64,000 bases of DNA from Gnetum montanum (GCA_015680685.1 MNCI01004170.1:892705-956704), one strand, 5' to 3'. Counted from the stretch's first letter, positions 47,842-59,639 are shown. A program made the numbers and translations. Notes: generated from the sequence alone by a model not told the origin.

Positions 47842-48774
47842 TTGGATTGGATTGTGTGTTGTGTGTGTACTTTTCTCTTTTTTGTTGTTGTGAGTGAGTG
47901 CATGGATCCATTATTGCAGTTTGTGTGGTTTATGTGAATTCCTTTGTCGTCAGCCCTTCCATCACAAAAGAGATGGAGATTGATGGACGAATGGAATGGA
48001 TGGATGGATGGATGGATGGCCAAAAGTTGCTGTCTCCTTGACTGTTACTGTGGCTGTTGCTGTTGTTGGTGCTACTGCGGTGAACAAATTTTTATATATC
48101 CGACGTGTGTTCTACCAATTAACGTTCAAAGGTTAAAGAAACCAATTCAACCAGTCAAACCTCTTTCTTGAATGGATTGACTTTGTTGCTCTGCTCTAAG
48201 CCCTGGTAATTAGATGGAGACATGACATTGGAGTTGGATATTAAAATTAATTCAACTGCCCTTCAGCGCTCGTCCTGGGTAGCTATCGCTTCAAATCTTC
48301 CACGTCAGCAACATTAATTACTGTATGACAGGATTCTCATCACACCCTATCAAATCGTCCCTCCATCCAATCAAAAGTTATGGGAATTCGATATTCTTTC
48401 ATTTTGTTGAAGGAGAATGTGATACAAGTCTTCCACATCTAAAAACAACATGGCAAAGCAACCTCGAGATGCAATAATAATGTATAGGGAAGACGTTAAA
48501 GTTAAGCTTTTGAAGAGATACAAAATATTTTAAAAAATAAATGAGATGCACATTGAACTAGATGTGGATCTATTACCTATTTTTTGCTGAGAGGTCAATA
48601 TGTCTGGTGTGATGGGGAGAGGGGAGTGTATTTTGTCACCCTCCACGTCACGTGCCACTTAAGATCCCACGATAATAATAACGTGCACCCATTTTGATTT
48701 TGGTTATAGATATATATTATAAATATATAGCTAAACTAGTTCTATTCCTTTTATAATTTTTTTGAATTTAAAAT

Positions 48775-48853
48775 TCAATGCTACTTACTAGAATTAAACT
48801 TATTGTTAGAGTTACCAAGACAAAACTCTTACCACTAAGCTAACGTCTCATTG
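48775..48853 (-). repeat. tRNA-derived SINE, head fragment
   Basis: The minus strand reads AATGAGACGTTAGCTTAGTG then GTAAGAGTTTTGTCTTGGTA (A box and arm) and a B-box-like AAGTTTAATTCTAG. Confidence 0.6.
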
Positions 48854-49111
48854 TTTATGTAAAACCTTTATTTGTCAAGTGAAATTTCATTTTTTAAATT
48901 AAAAAAAAGATACGGTCTACTTATTTAAGTTAAGCAAAGCCATTATCTTTCATGATTTGAATGCATACTTGAGGATATAATAAATTCTTTTGCTTGAATA
49001 AGCTAGGCAAATAAGATTTCATGTTAACACAAATCTATAGTGGATACAAGTGTTAAATCTCTTACTATATTTCCAAACTGGTATAAATATTATCACCAAT
49101 TTTTCAATGGA

Positions 49112-49257
49112 TACTCTAGCTTAATTAGTCTACAACCTTGTAAGTATTGAAACCAAGGTTATGTGCAATAAACTTTAACAACCTATTATGCTATACTTGC
49201 ATGTCTTGGAGTGTACCTACAATCAAATTATTTCAAGTTTCAATACCCCATCCCACC
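49112..49257 (+). repeat. tRNA-derived SINE copy
   Basis: A diverged head (GGATACTCTAGCTTAATTAG) is followed by the family body (GCATGTCTTGGAGTGTACCT) and a good end (CAAGTTTCAATACCCCATCC). Confidence 0.55.
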
Positions 49258-49619
49258 TATTAAAAAAATGTAGAAGAAAATGATCATTGAAATTTAATTA
49301 CATTAACAATATCAATACAAAATCTCTTTGAGAAATACAATAAAATTGGAATGACATGGAGAAGTTTAGCATTCTTCATAGTCAAGGATGATATACATGC
49401 ATGAATTAAGAAATGAAAACCATATCAACACAAAAAGGAGTTATATGAACTCAAATTAAAATTGAAATTTTATTATGTTCATAGATCCTCTAAATTTATT
49501 GGATAGCAGAAGTATACATGCTAGGAGTTTTGAAAACATCATTAAGAAAATTACCAAGTATTCTTAGTAACATTTAGAACAAATCAACCAAAGTTGGAGT
49601 TGTAATATCTCATCTATGT

Positions 49620-51720
49620 CTAATATACTCCAATACAAGACATTGTAGAAAAATATGGTTTTAATCTATTACATAGTTTGCATTGTAGAAAGATCCCATT
49701 CGTGGTCTACTAATTGTGCATCAAAATTGATACAGAATAACAACAAATAAATAATTTGCCTTTGAATGAAGGCCTTCCCTAATACTATTCAAATAGAAAT
49801 ATTTACTTCCTTCTAAATTTTCCCAAAGTTTTTAAAATACTACTTGTTTAACCAAGTTGAAAACTTCGTTATGAGCAAAATAAAGAATGTAACCTTGAAT
49901 ATTCCATTTATTAAGCCATAGAACTCCTTCATGAAGTCATCTTGTATCATAGGTTTCCACCATCATTTTTTTTGGAATATTTATTTAATGAAGATGCAAA
50001 AAGATTATGATTGGAGATTATAAATTAACAAATAGCTTCAAACTCTAATGACATCATCTTTGCTTCAAGAAGCATAACATTATATTATGTTTGTCACTTC
50101 AATTTAAATTCATTGAGCAAGAAAAGCTTTTGAATTTCTTCTATTGGTTTTCAACATTTATTTGATAGAGTAGGACCACATACAACACATCCATAGAATA
50201 GCAAGCTAAATAATGGTATGATAGAGTTATTTCAAATATCCCAAGCTAGAATAGATTCCTTCTTATATTTGCTTTTAAAGTAAATAAGGCTTTCATACCA
50301 CTTGCAACTCTGAGTAATGCACTAATCCCATTTATAATTACAAAAACATTCATAGCTAAAATATCTAGAAGAGGAAATTATGTCTACATGTTCATATTCA
50401 ATAATAAAATTGTACATCTTATTATGTGTGCCCTATATCATAATGTTTGTTTTTTGGATGTTAACTTTCATTCTTAAGTGATAACAAAGGTCATCAAAAG
50501 TATTAAGCATTTGCTGCAATCCTTCCATTGAATTTGAAACTAAGGCAATATCATTAGCATAAAGTAAGAATCTAACAAGAGTACATGCAATTGTAATTGC
50601 AAATTGAGTTAGTATTTTATACATTAATTCTTCAAGTTCATCAATAAAAATCCTAAATAAAGTAATAGAAAGAGGACATCATTATTTAAAACTAACAAAA
50701 TTATTAAATAAAATTCTTTCTTGTTCATTTATAAAGTGAATGCATGCCTCTTTATAAATTTTTTGGATAGCAAATAATAGTATGCTAGGAACTTCTAAAT
50801 TTTCCAAACATCTCGATAACTTACTTTGGATGATGGAATCATAGGCCTTAGAAAAATCTACAAAGCAAATAAACAATTTCTTGTGTGGATCTTTTACTCT
50901 ATTAATAAGATATTTTAAAGAAATAATATGATGTATAGTAGAATGCTATCACCTAAATCATGCCCAAGAAATTGCATGTATATGATTTTCTTTAACATAT
51001 CTTCTAAGCACAAATTCTCGAATAATGTCTAAAATCTTAGCAAAAATATTGCTAATTACAATTAATTTATAATTATTTAGATATTTCTTATTTCCTTTTT
51101 TAAAGATCATAGCTTCTTTATAATGCATCATTCCTTTTCTAATTCCACTTTTACAGCCAAGTTTAACTTCTTTCAGATAGCTTTCCATACCAATGGCCCT
51201 CCCCATTTATGCATTTTTCTATATAAGATACTTACATCAACAACTTTTTCTGATGCTAGATTTTTTATCATCAAAGTAAATGAATGATGTATTACCATTG
51301 TTAGAAAAATATTCTATTCTATCATTGCTATGAAACAAAGTTTGAAAAAAAAATTAATATATTTGAGAGAAAAATTGTAGGTTTTTCTTCTCTTTCTTTG
51401 AAATGAATACCAAAAAATATTTAGAATCTTTCTTTATCATTTCTAATAAACTATTTTGTCTTTGTCTAATAAATTTCCTCTTTTTAGTTCAAATCAAATT
51501 TTTATATGGCTTGATAGTCTCTAGCAACTTTTGAGTCTTCAATAAAACTATTGTTGTCTTACATTCTTCATTAAAAAATTATTGATTATTTGTAATTTAG
51601 GCTTTAGAAATATTCAAGACACCTACAATTAGAGTTTTTGTAAAACTCACCCTTAGATTTCAAATCTTTTGAATTTCATTTTGAAAATCCTCCTAGAATA
51701 TCTAATATGCTATGTATCGA
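49620..51720 (-). mobile_element. LINE with reverse transcriptase, degenerate
   Basis: On the minus strand, RT blocks occur in order: KGMMHYKEAMIFKKGNKKYL then NNYKLIVISNIFAKILDIIR at 51140-51010 (compare W....V.PI.KKG.....NYR.I.L.S...K....); FICFVDFSKAYDSI at 50875-50830 (motif A with its Asp); LVRFLLYANDIALVSNSMEG at 50575-50510 (motif C, with YAND in place of the catalytic YADD); then LNTFDDLCYHLRMKVNIQKT. The Asp-to-Asn change at the first catalytic Asp and several stops imply that it is dead. The region to 49620 is the diverged C-terminal part; 51250-51720 may be the linker after the endonuclease. Confidence 0.75.
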
Positions 51721-51799
51721 TTAATAACATGAAGTATAAAGTGTAATGACAACATTCAATTATTTTGTAATCTACTTCAAAATATTTGATGTTGCTAAT

Positions 51800-52676
51800 T
51801 GATGAATCATGGTTTGTCACGTGTTGACATCGGACCCTTGATATTGGTACGTGCTGATATCAGACCCTCGATATCGAACTCTCGATATGGGGTACGTGAT
51901 ATCGTGGCCTGGATAACGATATCGGATACACAATATCATGGTTCATGTGTAAGCTTATAAATACCACATTTAGGAAAAGGAAGGGAAGAGTAAGTTAGTG
52001 TTAGAATAGAGTCTTTTTTGTTCATTTTTAGTTCATCTCAACCCTTTCCCCAGTGCATGCCCACAATGTGATGATTGTAATTGTACGGAACCTTTATTCA
52101 AGTGTGATGTACTTGGACATGCACATGACCGGTAATAAAGATGGAGATTACTCCATCATTGCAACAGTCACTTAGTTTTAATTTCTTAATTGTTATTGTT
52201 ATTTATTGCTTTCTTAATTAATGTTTCTTTACCTTCCTTTACTATCCCTGTTATTAAATGTAGAATGAGTACGACTTAATCACAAGCATTTAAGTGTGAC
52301 TACTTGGTAACCTAGTAGCGTATCTAGAAGTGCTTAAGTAATATATGCTTGGTAATCCCATAAGTAGTACACGAGGTCCAAGATGTGTACAAATGATTAA
52401 GGATGGATGCTCATCGCACTTAGGCTAGCTTAGATTCTCTTCTCCCACTCCCTCTTAACTTAAAACAAAGTTATTTTCCATTGCCTCTAGGAGTAGCACT
52501 AGTTTAGGCCCACATCATACACCTTACTCTAGACTAAACCATACATGACAAAGCAAATACTAGTCTAGGTGGGAAGACAGCAAACTGCGATCAACGTGTA
52601 ACTATCTAGACTAAACCATACATGATAAAGCAAATACTAGTCTAGGTTGAGTGTAGGGGTACCTCGCCACTCATCC
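51800..52676 (+). mobile_element. 5' LTR of the gag-only LTR element
   Basis: Starts TGATGAATCATGG and ends CACTCATCC, close to the TGATGAG/CTCATCA termini of the solo LTR at 33971-34866. U3 (51830-51945) is crowded with GATATC-like words. A TATA box, TTATAAATACC, lies at 51956-51966. A PBS follows after one base. Confidence 0.85.
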
Positions 52677-52677
52677 T

Positions 52678-52695
52678 TGGCACCGTTGCCGAGGA
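52678..52695 (+). other. primer binding site, tRNA-Asp type
   Basis: TGGCACCGTTGCCGAGGA is complementary, with two changes, to the 3' end of plant tRNA-Asp(GTC), as known for Athila/Tat-type gypsy elements. It sits one base after the LTR end. Confidence 0.75.
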
Positions 52696-52828
52696 TGGTG
52701 CTAGTTATCTAGATTAATTATATCATCCAAGATCACTGTAAAAGAAGCATTAATGATATATCTTTTAGAGAAAAACTAATTATAGATGAGTCACACACAA
52801 TTCATCACAATTTCTCTCTCACAAGACT

Positions 52829-54837
52829 ATGACAATGCAACAACTAGTAAGGCAATTCATTGGAGAACCAACAAATTATATGATGATGAAGATGAAGTTT
52901 GGAGTTATGCAAGGGTCTCCTATGTACATAAATAAAGACAACATCATCCCAACTCACAAATTCATAATCTACCTAGTGACAATGAACCCCTACTGGCCAC
53001 TAAGAGCCTAATGCATATACAAGAGTCTTTTTGAATATCCTGCAGGCATTGTAAAGAAAGTCATCTACCCAAGCTTGATTTTAACAACTTTCTTAAATTT
53101 TCAGGAGGCTATGATTTAGATCTGCAACATCATTTACAAGCCTTCCATGATGCATGTGTATGGAACAATATTGATAGTGAATGGTAAAAACTTAAGCTCT
53201 TTCCTACAACACTCATTGGCCAAGCAAAAGTATGGTACATGTCCTTAAGACCAAAGTCAATTCGATGTTGGCCGACAATGGTATAACTCTTCAATGAAAG
53301 ATATCGAACTTATGCAAGAGTGTCAACCTTAAGGAGACAAATCCAATAGTGGAAACAAGCACAACATGAATTGTTGGACATGACCTTAGAAAGATATTAT
53401 TCATTGTTAAACAATTGCCTAGGCCATGGGTTCTTTGAGGAAAGGCTAATGTATCACATCATAGATGGGCTCTGTAATGAAACAAGGGAAACTCTAGGGA
53501 TGTATGCCCTAGGTCAACTAGATGAGCTATGAACCCACCAATTCCAAGAGCTTATTAAGCAGGTAGCAAAAGAAGAAGGAGAAATGGCTAAATGGGAGAA
53601 TGTTGAAAGCTCTCAATGAGACCAAAGTCTCGAATTAGCAAAGGTTAATGATCATGAAGAGGAGAAATCAACTCACCTTAAGGATGTGGAATCATCTTTG
53701 CCAATACTACAATCACTAGATGAAATTGAGGCAAGCATCAATAAGATGGCGGAATGGATACATGAAAAGTGTGGAGAATATGCCACCACTATTAGAGGTA
53801 GAACCATAATGAACCAAGAAGTAGGACAGAACACCCTTAGACAATCGGAAAGAAGGGTTGAAGAGAATAAGAACTCAACTGCTAATCATACATATCAATG
53901 TAATGTTTGCCTGTACAATCACCCCAAAGGTCAATTCCCAATATTGTCACATTTACATGAGCATTGGAAAGGGATGTTACATCCAGAGTTTGTACAAAAA
54001 TACCGTGTTCAATCACAGTGGCAAACATTCCAATCATGGGGTAGGCCACCCTCAAACTAGTCACACCCTTCATACCATCTGAACCCAAGTGCTTATCAGG
54101 TTCATCATCATGTTTCCCCAACTGGGTCAAAATCCTCTATCTCACCACATCATTATCATTCTCCCAAATACTATCAACCCATGTCCTCTCCAACAAGACC
54201 GCCACCTCATGTGCCTTTCACTTCTTCTCACCCTCAATATTCTTATTCTTCACCTCCTTCTACATTGCCACCAATAGTATCAGAAGGTTTTGCACCATAG
54301 CACTAACCCATGAACATTACTTGTGTTGCTACGGTCAACAGTAGTGGAGGCCCTCCACAATATTGAAAGCACCCTTTCTTTAGGCACGACCAAAGGAAGA
54401 GATAACATGCTTCTGAAACCACTGCATCCTCCAACCCAGCACAAGTCTAGCGTTGTGATGCATCTGCTTCCTCGAACACAATGCCTCATATTAACTTCTC
54501 GGGGCCACCAATCAACACTCCAACAACTATGTGGCCCAATGAATATAACCACACAGGGAGACATATTGATTCTTGCATACCATCTTATGGTCACAGGTGC
54601 CATAGTGGATCAGCTCCTTATCACATGACCACATTTTATAATCTGCGCCATTATGCCTACTATAATCAAGTGTGTGAACCCCAATTTGGGTACAATCCAA
54701 CCACCACATCAAAAGACACCCAATGGTTTGGATATGACTGGGTTCCAATATTTCCGAAATGCATGGATCCCAACCTTCCATTTATTAATTCTCGCCATGA
54801 TCAAAAGTTTAGTTATGGGGGATATTCTCCATTCTAA
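52829..54837 (+). pseudogene. retrotransposon gag polyprotein, broken
   Basis: A possible start is MTMQQLVRQFIGEPTN at 52829. From 53100 the frame (with stops) reads LQHHLQAFHDACVWNNIDSE, then AKVWYMSLRPKSI, FNERYRTYARVSTLRRQIQ and ERYYSLLNNCLGHGFFEERL, the Retrotrans_gag capsid-like domain. At 53686-54057 an intact stretch of 124 codons contains CNVCLYNHP...HLHEH, which could bind zinc. The tail (54060-54837) is rich in P, H, Y and S, e.g. SPTRPPPHVPFTSSHPQYSY. At least seven stops or shifts. Its domain is close to the partial gag at 63650-64000 (QHHLQAFHDACV in both). Confidence 0.75.
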
Positions 54838-54839
54838 CA

Positions 54840-56250
54840 AGCAAAATTAATAAATTTTTTTACTTTCCTTTAATTTTACAATTTTTGTTTTCCTATTTTT
54901 CATCTTTCAATTTGTTGTTTTATCTTTTTATTGGTTGGTTCATCTTTTTATTTATTATTTTATCTTTTTATCTTTTTTATGGGTAATCTCATCCATGAAT
55001 AAAACACTCATGTGACTCGTTGGTTGAGGTGTTGTTCTATGCTATCAAGTCTCAAGTGACTAATTATTTAGACAGTGGGCCCGCAACATCCACCCACCCA
55101 TTCTATTAATAAGAGGTTCTACTCTGGATACGATAATATTCTTGTCACCATGAAAACTTAAAAGTAATTTTGTGCTCATTATGCCCAAAGTGAAGAATGA
55201 TGGATTAAGAAGGAATGGCCAAGGTGTGACATCAAGGGGACTTGTGGATTCTCTTTGGTGACATCTGTAGGTGCTATCATGCAACTTGGTTGTACTAAGA
55301 TCCTTGTAGATCTAACGACAATGGGAGCAAGAGTAATAAAGGCACTTAATAAAGAAACCTAATGTTATTCTAGGGGGTCCCACTGGAAATACATGCACCC
55401 ATGCCTAAAGGTAGGCAGCTTCTCTAGATTACGTATCAAAAAAAAAGGAAAGAGAGTGTGCCAAAGCAACCAAGCAAAAAGTATGCTACAAAGAAATTCC
55501 AAATCACTCCTCCCTTGCACAAAACACCAAGTGATCATATGCCTTGCTATCATGATGCTCTTATGGTTGTCCATCATTGGATGAAATAATGCGATGTCGC
55601 TGATCGAAGGAATGGACTTGGTCTTAATTTTGGAACAATGGGCTAATGACACTTTAATCATGTCCTACACTCAAGATTCATAATGCCCTGGGTTAGTTAC
55701 CTCATGTCCCAATCTCTGCAATCCCTTCTACAATTCGCGTCATCTCGCTGTTCATGTATTTGTGAGTCGTGTCTTGTGTAGCATTGAATTCATATTTCAT
55801 CATGGTGGTATCTACATGTGTGTGTTTTGTGCAACTGGTGGGGATTACATTTAAACCTTTTAGTACCTACGGACATTTTTAGGCATGGTTACGTAAGGGC
55901 ATCGTAGGTAGGAACCTACTCTGGGGAGGACCCACTTGCATAACTTTTGTAATTTGCACTTTGTGCACATCACCACATCATTTTATACCCTCTGAGTACT
56001 TCATTGTCAAATCTATTCTTTCCTTTGTCATCATTTTATCAAATGTTCCTCAAAACCATTACATGTCCTTTTATGTGTCACCTAAACAAATCAGGTTTGA
56101 CATTAAACTTTTAGGGCAACTTCCTTGAAAAAATTTCTAACTTTAAAATCACACTAAGCAAAGAATTCAACATTTATTAAAGGCAATGAGTAAGGTATGA
56201 AATAATTGAACTTCTTTCAATAACCTTACTAATAATTGATCTTTGTGTGA
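54840..56250. other. internal region of the gag-only element, no pol
   Basis: This is where protease-RT-integrase would be expected. No catalytic motif was seen on either strand. A T-rich stretch with repeated TTTATCTTTTTAT occurs at 54900-54975. The small open frames (55060-55660) are not recognisable. Confidence 0.5.
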
Positions 56251-56256
56251 TTATAG

Positions 56257-56406
56257 ATGTCCCCTAAAAGAGGACAACAAGGAGGACCTTCTCAAGGTGC
56301 AACTGAACGCCCAAGGGGAGGTAGAGGCCAAGGACCTCATGTAGAACATGCAAAGCAGGAGGCACAATCATTCAGCATCCATCAGGGAACTCCTATCACT
56401 GCATAA
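56257..56406 (+). CDS. small R/G-rich open frame near the 3' LTR, unrecognised
   Basis: ATG at 56257, TAA at 56404-56406, 49 codons: it starts MSPKRGQQGGPSQGATERPR and continues GGRGQGPHVEHAKQEAQSF. The RPRGGRGQG segment resembles RG-rich RNA-binding or nuclear-localisation tails. After the stop the same frame stays open for 24 codons. It could be the start of a larger ORF broken by the stop; its position between gag and the 3' LTR recalls the extra ORFs of Tat and Athila elements. It may not be expressed. Confidence 0.35.
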   Translation: MSPKRGQQGGPSQGATERPRGGRGQGPHVEHAKQEAQSFSIHQGTPITA

Positions 56407-56866
56407 TCTGGCCAAGAAAAAGGTGGAGAGGTCAAGGCCCAATCCTATGAAGAGGAATGATGGCTGTTTGCAAGATGGCATGTCATGGCCAATCAAGTGT
56501 TCTCACAGTTGTTGTGTCCATGGAAAGTGTCGACTCCATCAAACATTGGAACATCAGCATGGATGGCTCATAATCCTCGGATAGAAGAGGAGAAATGTCA
56601 GACACTTCTTTAATGGTATCAATCTTAGGAGCCTGGAGTGCAACACAAAGGAAAGGCACCCATGGAGGAGCCACCACCACCGGAAACCCCATGAGTTCCA
56701 CAAGTTTTATCTTTTGTGTCTATGTCCAAATTTTGTTTAGTCCCACATTGCAGCATGAAATAGTCCATGGTCATTTAATAATCTCATATCCCTTGTTTAT
56801 AATTGAATGAACTTGTTCCTCACTTTTTTTGACTTGAGGACAAGTTGTTATTCAGTCATGGGGGTA

Positions 56867-57150
56867 TGATGAATCATGGTTTGTCACGTGCTAACATCGA
56901 ACCCTTGATATCGACACGTGCTGATATCGGACCCCCGATATCAAATCCTTGATATCAAACTCTCGATATTGGGTATGCGATATTGTGGCCTGGATAACGA
57001 TATTGGATACACGATATCGTGGTTCTTGTGTAAGCCTATAAATACCACATTTAGGCACACAGGAAGGGGAGAGTAAGTTAGTGTTAGAATAGAGTCTTTT
57101 TTGTTAATTTTTAGTTCATCTCAACCCTTTTCCTAGTGTGATGATTGTAA
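56867..57150 (+). mobile_element. 3' LTR, truncated
   Basis: Starts TGATGAATCATGGTTTGTCA like the 5' LTR, keeps the GATATC words and TATA box (CTATAAATACC, about 57036), then loses similarity after GTGTGATGATTGTAATT. The missing U5 suggests deletion or a later insertion at 57150. Confidence 0.8.
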
Positions 57151-57154
57151 TTTT

Positions 57155-58190
57155 TTAAGCTTAGTTCACATTTCTGTTCAGAATAAGTGACATTTTTGTT
57201 AAGTTCAAAACAAGCGACATTTTTGGTAAGTTAAGCTTAGTACTTGTGAAAAAGAACATGAAATTCAATTAATATGTTAAGTAATTTTTTAAAAGACATT
57301 GTTCTATTTTCTATAGGATTATCATTTTCGGTATTTCTTATAAAGGTACATATATTCAAAGATCTTCAAGTTTATATATCTTCTATAACATATTAGATCT
57401 CTTAAGGTTACTAATTAAACTTGCTTGTTACTACATTTTGTTTGTTATACGTTTGATGAATCTTCCAAGATGTTAACTAGCTTGTTAAATATTTATAATG
57501 TATATTTTATATGATTGGATATATATTTGCATATTTCATAATGCTCAATGATGGTCATTTATGGATTATCATTTCATTTCTATGTAGATTACTAACCAAT
57601 TTTTCATAAAGCAAAAAATCTTACTTGGACTTTGTTCCTACAAAATTATCCTTTAACAACCCTATAAGAATACCTCTATGAATCAGATGTTAAGTATTTA
57701 ATTCGTGGTTGTAAATAGTCTTTGGAAAGATTTAATCCTTGATATATCAATGATTATGAAACAAAGGAAGACAAACCTCCAATCAAGTATGGACTTAGCC
57801 TATTGAGAAATTGATAGGAGTATAATTAAATGATGATGAACTTAATGTTAAAGTTAATGAACTATGAATGATGTAAAATAAATTTTAATTAATTGAAACA
57901 AATAAAAAGCATAAAATTGATAATAGAATAGGAAACAAGATATGTGGAAAATGGTTTGAGTTCGCTTCATAGTGAATGAGAAATGCTTAATGAAGTAAAT
58001 GGACAGAGTTTTTTTCCTAGGGAGGGCAAAGTGCTACAAAGCATGGGGTATAAACTATGGAGAAAACTAACAATTTGAATTCAATTTGTAAGCAAATTAA
58101 AGCTTTAAACACTAAAATTTAACCTCTTGGGGGTGTAAATATGGATGGAGGGTCTTCTGGTACTATTTCAAGTTAATTTAGGATTAATAT
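57155..58190. other. unassigned, short tandem duplication at 57190-57235
   Basis: AAGTGACATTTTTGTTAAGTT and AAGCGACATTTTTGGTAAGTT are adjacent direct copies about 28 bp apart. The block is bracketed by TTAAGCTTAGT repeats (57157 and 57231). The rest is AT-rich with no homology seen. Confidence 0.4.
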
Positions 58191-58421
58191 AAGGTTGCTT
58201 TTAAGAATTGTATTATAGGAGATGCTAACAATGAAGTAGGTGATACTAATGTTAGTCTTGTTTACGTTGACATTAGTCCTGCTAATACTAATGCTAGAGT
58301 TAGCATGTCAACTTGTGTTGTCAATAACTTAGGCACTAGGATGACTAAGGAGTGCAAGGATGATGTAGTGGATGTGGCTGGTCATGCTCTAAATCTCTTG
58401 AAATTTGAAAAGTATCCTTAA
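58190..58421 (+). other. unrecognised open frame without clear start
   Basis: About 76 codons open between stops, including GDANNEVGDTNVSLVYVDIS and CKDDVVDVAGHALNLLKFEK. No family was recognised. It sits between two LTR remnants, so it is probably retroelement-derived. Confidence 0.25.
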
Positions 58422-58503
58422 ATGTCAACAAATAAACACCAACTTAATGTTTTGGGCTAGTATTTATAGGTTTAGGATTTTTACATTTCAACTTTCAGTT
58501 AAG

Positions 58504-59430
58504 TGATAAGTAGCTAGGTATTCCAACACTTCACCATACAAGTCACAAACATTCACACCCGACCAGATCGTAATCTGTGGATGAATAATGTAAGTATGCT
58601 AGTGGTTGATAGTTGGTTTATGATCATTGTCTTCTCACTTTGAGTTAGTGAAGTGTGAGTTGTATGGTTTAACTGTTATTGAGGTATACGATATTATGAT
58701 GTTGTAGGCTCAGATTACTCTTAAGTATGTTCATAATGAAAGATGAGAATAAAATCTAACTCTAAATGATAAGAGAAATATAAATCTATGGTGATGAGCA
58801 TCTATTCCTGGCCTACTACATACATGTTGGGCTCATGTAACCACTACTAGGATTACAAAGTGAATTCACTACTGAGTGAATAAAGTGAAGCCACTACTGG
58901 GTTATCAATCGTTATACTTAATACTCCAAACCAATCACACTTATTTTTCCTTACTAATGAACATGAGAAGATTAAAGTACTTGAGAAGTGTAAAAAACTA
59001 AACTAAAGTAAACATATTAAAGAAGTGAAAAGCAAACTAACTAAGCAAGGAAAATGACTAAGTAAAAGTAAAGAAACTAAGTGTAATGTTGCAATGGTGA
59101 GAAACAATCTCGATCTTTATTTCCAGTCATGAATTATGCCCAAGTATAGTCCACTCGAACAAAGATTCTGTATAACTATTTGACACCACATTATGGGCAT
59201 TCACTCTATTACTAAGTCTAAGTTATGAAAACAAATTGCAAGAATTTCTCTAAGGGTGAAATGAAAGTTTTTCCATTAACACGACCAAGTTTTGGTATTT
59301 ATAGGGGTGACCAGGATCCTCTACATCACATCAATGATGATGTATGCAAGGCTACAATGTCATAGATATGATATCATAGATGTGATGTCGTAGATGTGAT
59401 ATTGTAGATACAATATAATGTCATATGATA
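58504..59430 (-). mobile_element. LTR of the TGATGAG family, minus orientation
   Basis: Read on the minus strand, the 3' end is GGAATACC...CTTATCA (58504 side), preceded by GTGAATGTTTGTGACTTGTA, as in the solo LTR end. GTAATCCTAGTAGTGGTTAC and GTGAATGCCCATAATGTGG match U5/R, CCTATAAATACC is the TATA box (about 59300), and 59330-59410 has GATATC/TAGATGTGAT words in U3. The 5' end is not sharp. Confidence 0.65.
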
Positions 59431-59639
59431 AAAGGTTATACCCTCGTGATTACTTGGAAACTTGTCATTAAGTTAAAGCAAAAAGAGAATAGAGTTCCTT
59501 ACAAAATTGTGAGAAGTATTGAAACTTAACATGACTACTTATATACATGATTAGTTGACTTTGAATGCTAGATTGTGGTTTGAGTGGTGCTTTACAAAAT
59601 TATCATGCATTGCATGATGGCCATACATGACAACAACAC

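Larger units (their letters stand above)
45240..48700 (-). promoter_or_regulatory. upstream region of the MADS gene, microsatellite-rich
   Basis: Single-copy-looking, GC-richer DNA without protein homology. The open frames here are low complexity. Microsatellites: CAG/CAA at about 45960, CTA at 46657-46673, AAG-rich at 46770-46845, AAG at 47152-47170, TTC then TC at 47199-47227, CAG at 47437-47452, GATG at 47994-48018. A G-box CACGTG lies at 48649-48654. Retroelement sequence begins again beyond about 48700. Confidence 0.5.
51800..57150 (+). mobile_element. non-autonomous Ty3/gypsy-type LTR retrotransposon with gag only
   Basis: 5' LTR 51800-52676, PBS 52678-52695, gag 52829-54837, a 2-kb region without recognised pol, polypurine-like GGGGGTA at 56861, and a 3' LTR 56867-57150 cut off after R. 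The first 330 bp of the two LTRs are plainly homologous but differ at roughly one position in ten, with a 14-bp insertion (an extra GATATC word) in the 3' copy. No protease, RT, RNase H or integrase was found, so it must have depended on a related element for movement, as described for TR-GAG elements. A simple pol deletion from a full element is the alternative. Confidence 0.75.

Noticed and set aside
47826-47850. Telomere-like repeat
   Set aside because: The unit is TTGGG, not the plant telomere TTTAGGG, and the run is short; it is treated as a microsatellite with quadruplex potential.
46672-48171. ORFs of 60-154 codons upstream of the MADS gene
   Set aside because: They come from AAG, TTC, CAG and GATG microsatellites (runs of K, S, Q, L or M/D/G/W) and show no homology.
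54280-54781. Minus-strand ORFs over the gag tail
   Set aside because: They are antisense to the P/H/Y-rich gag tail, which itself fits the plus-strand gag; no homology on the minus strand.
58792-58798. TGATGAG as an LTR terminus
   Set aside because: Alignment to the other LTRs shows it corresponds to an internal GATGCTCATC, not the end; the true end is near 58504.
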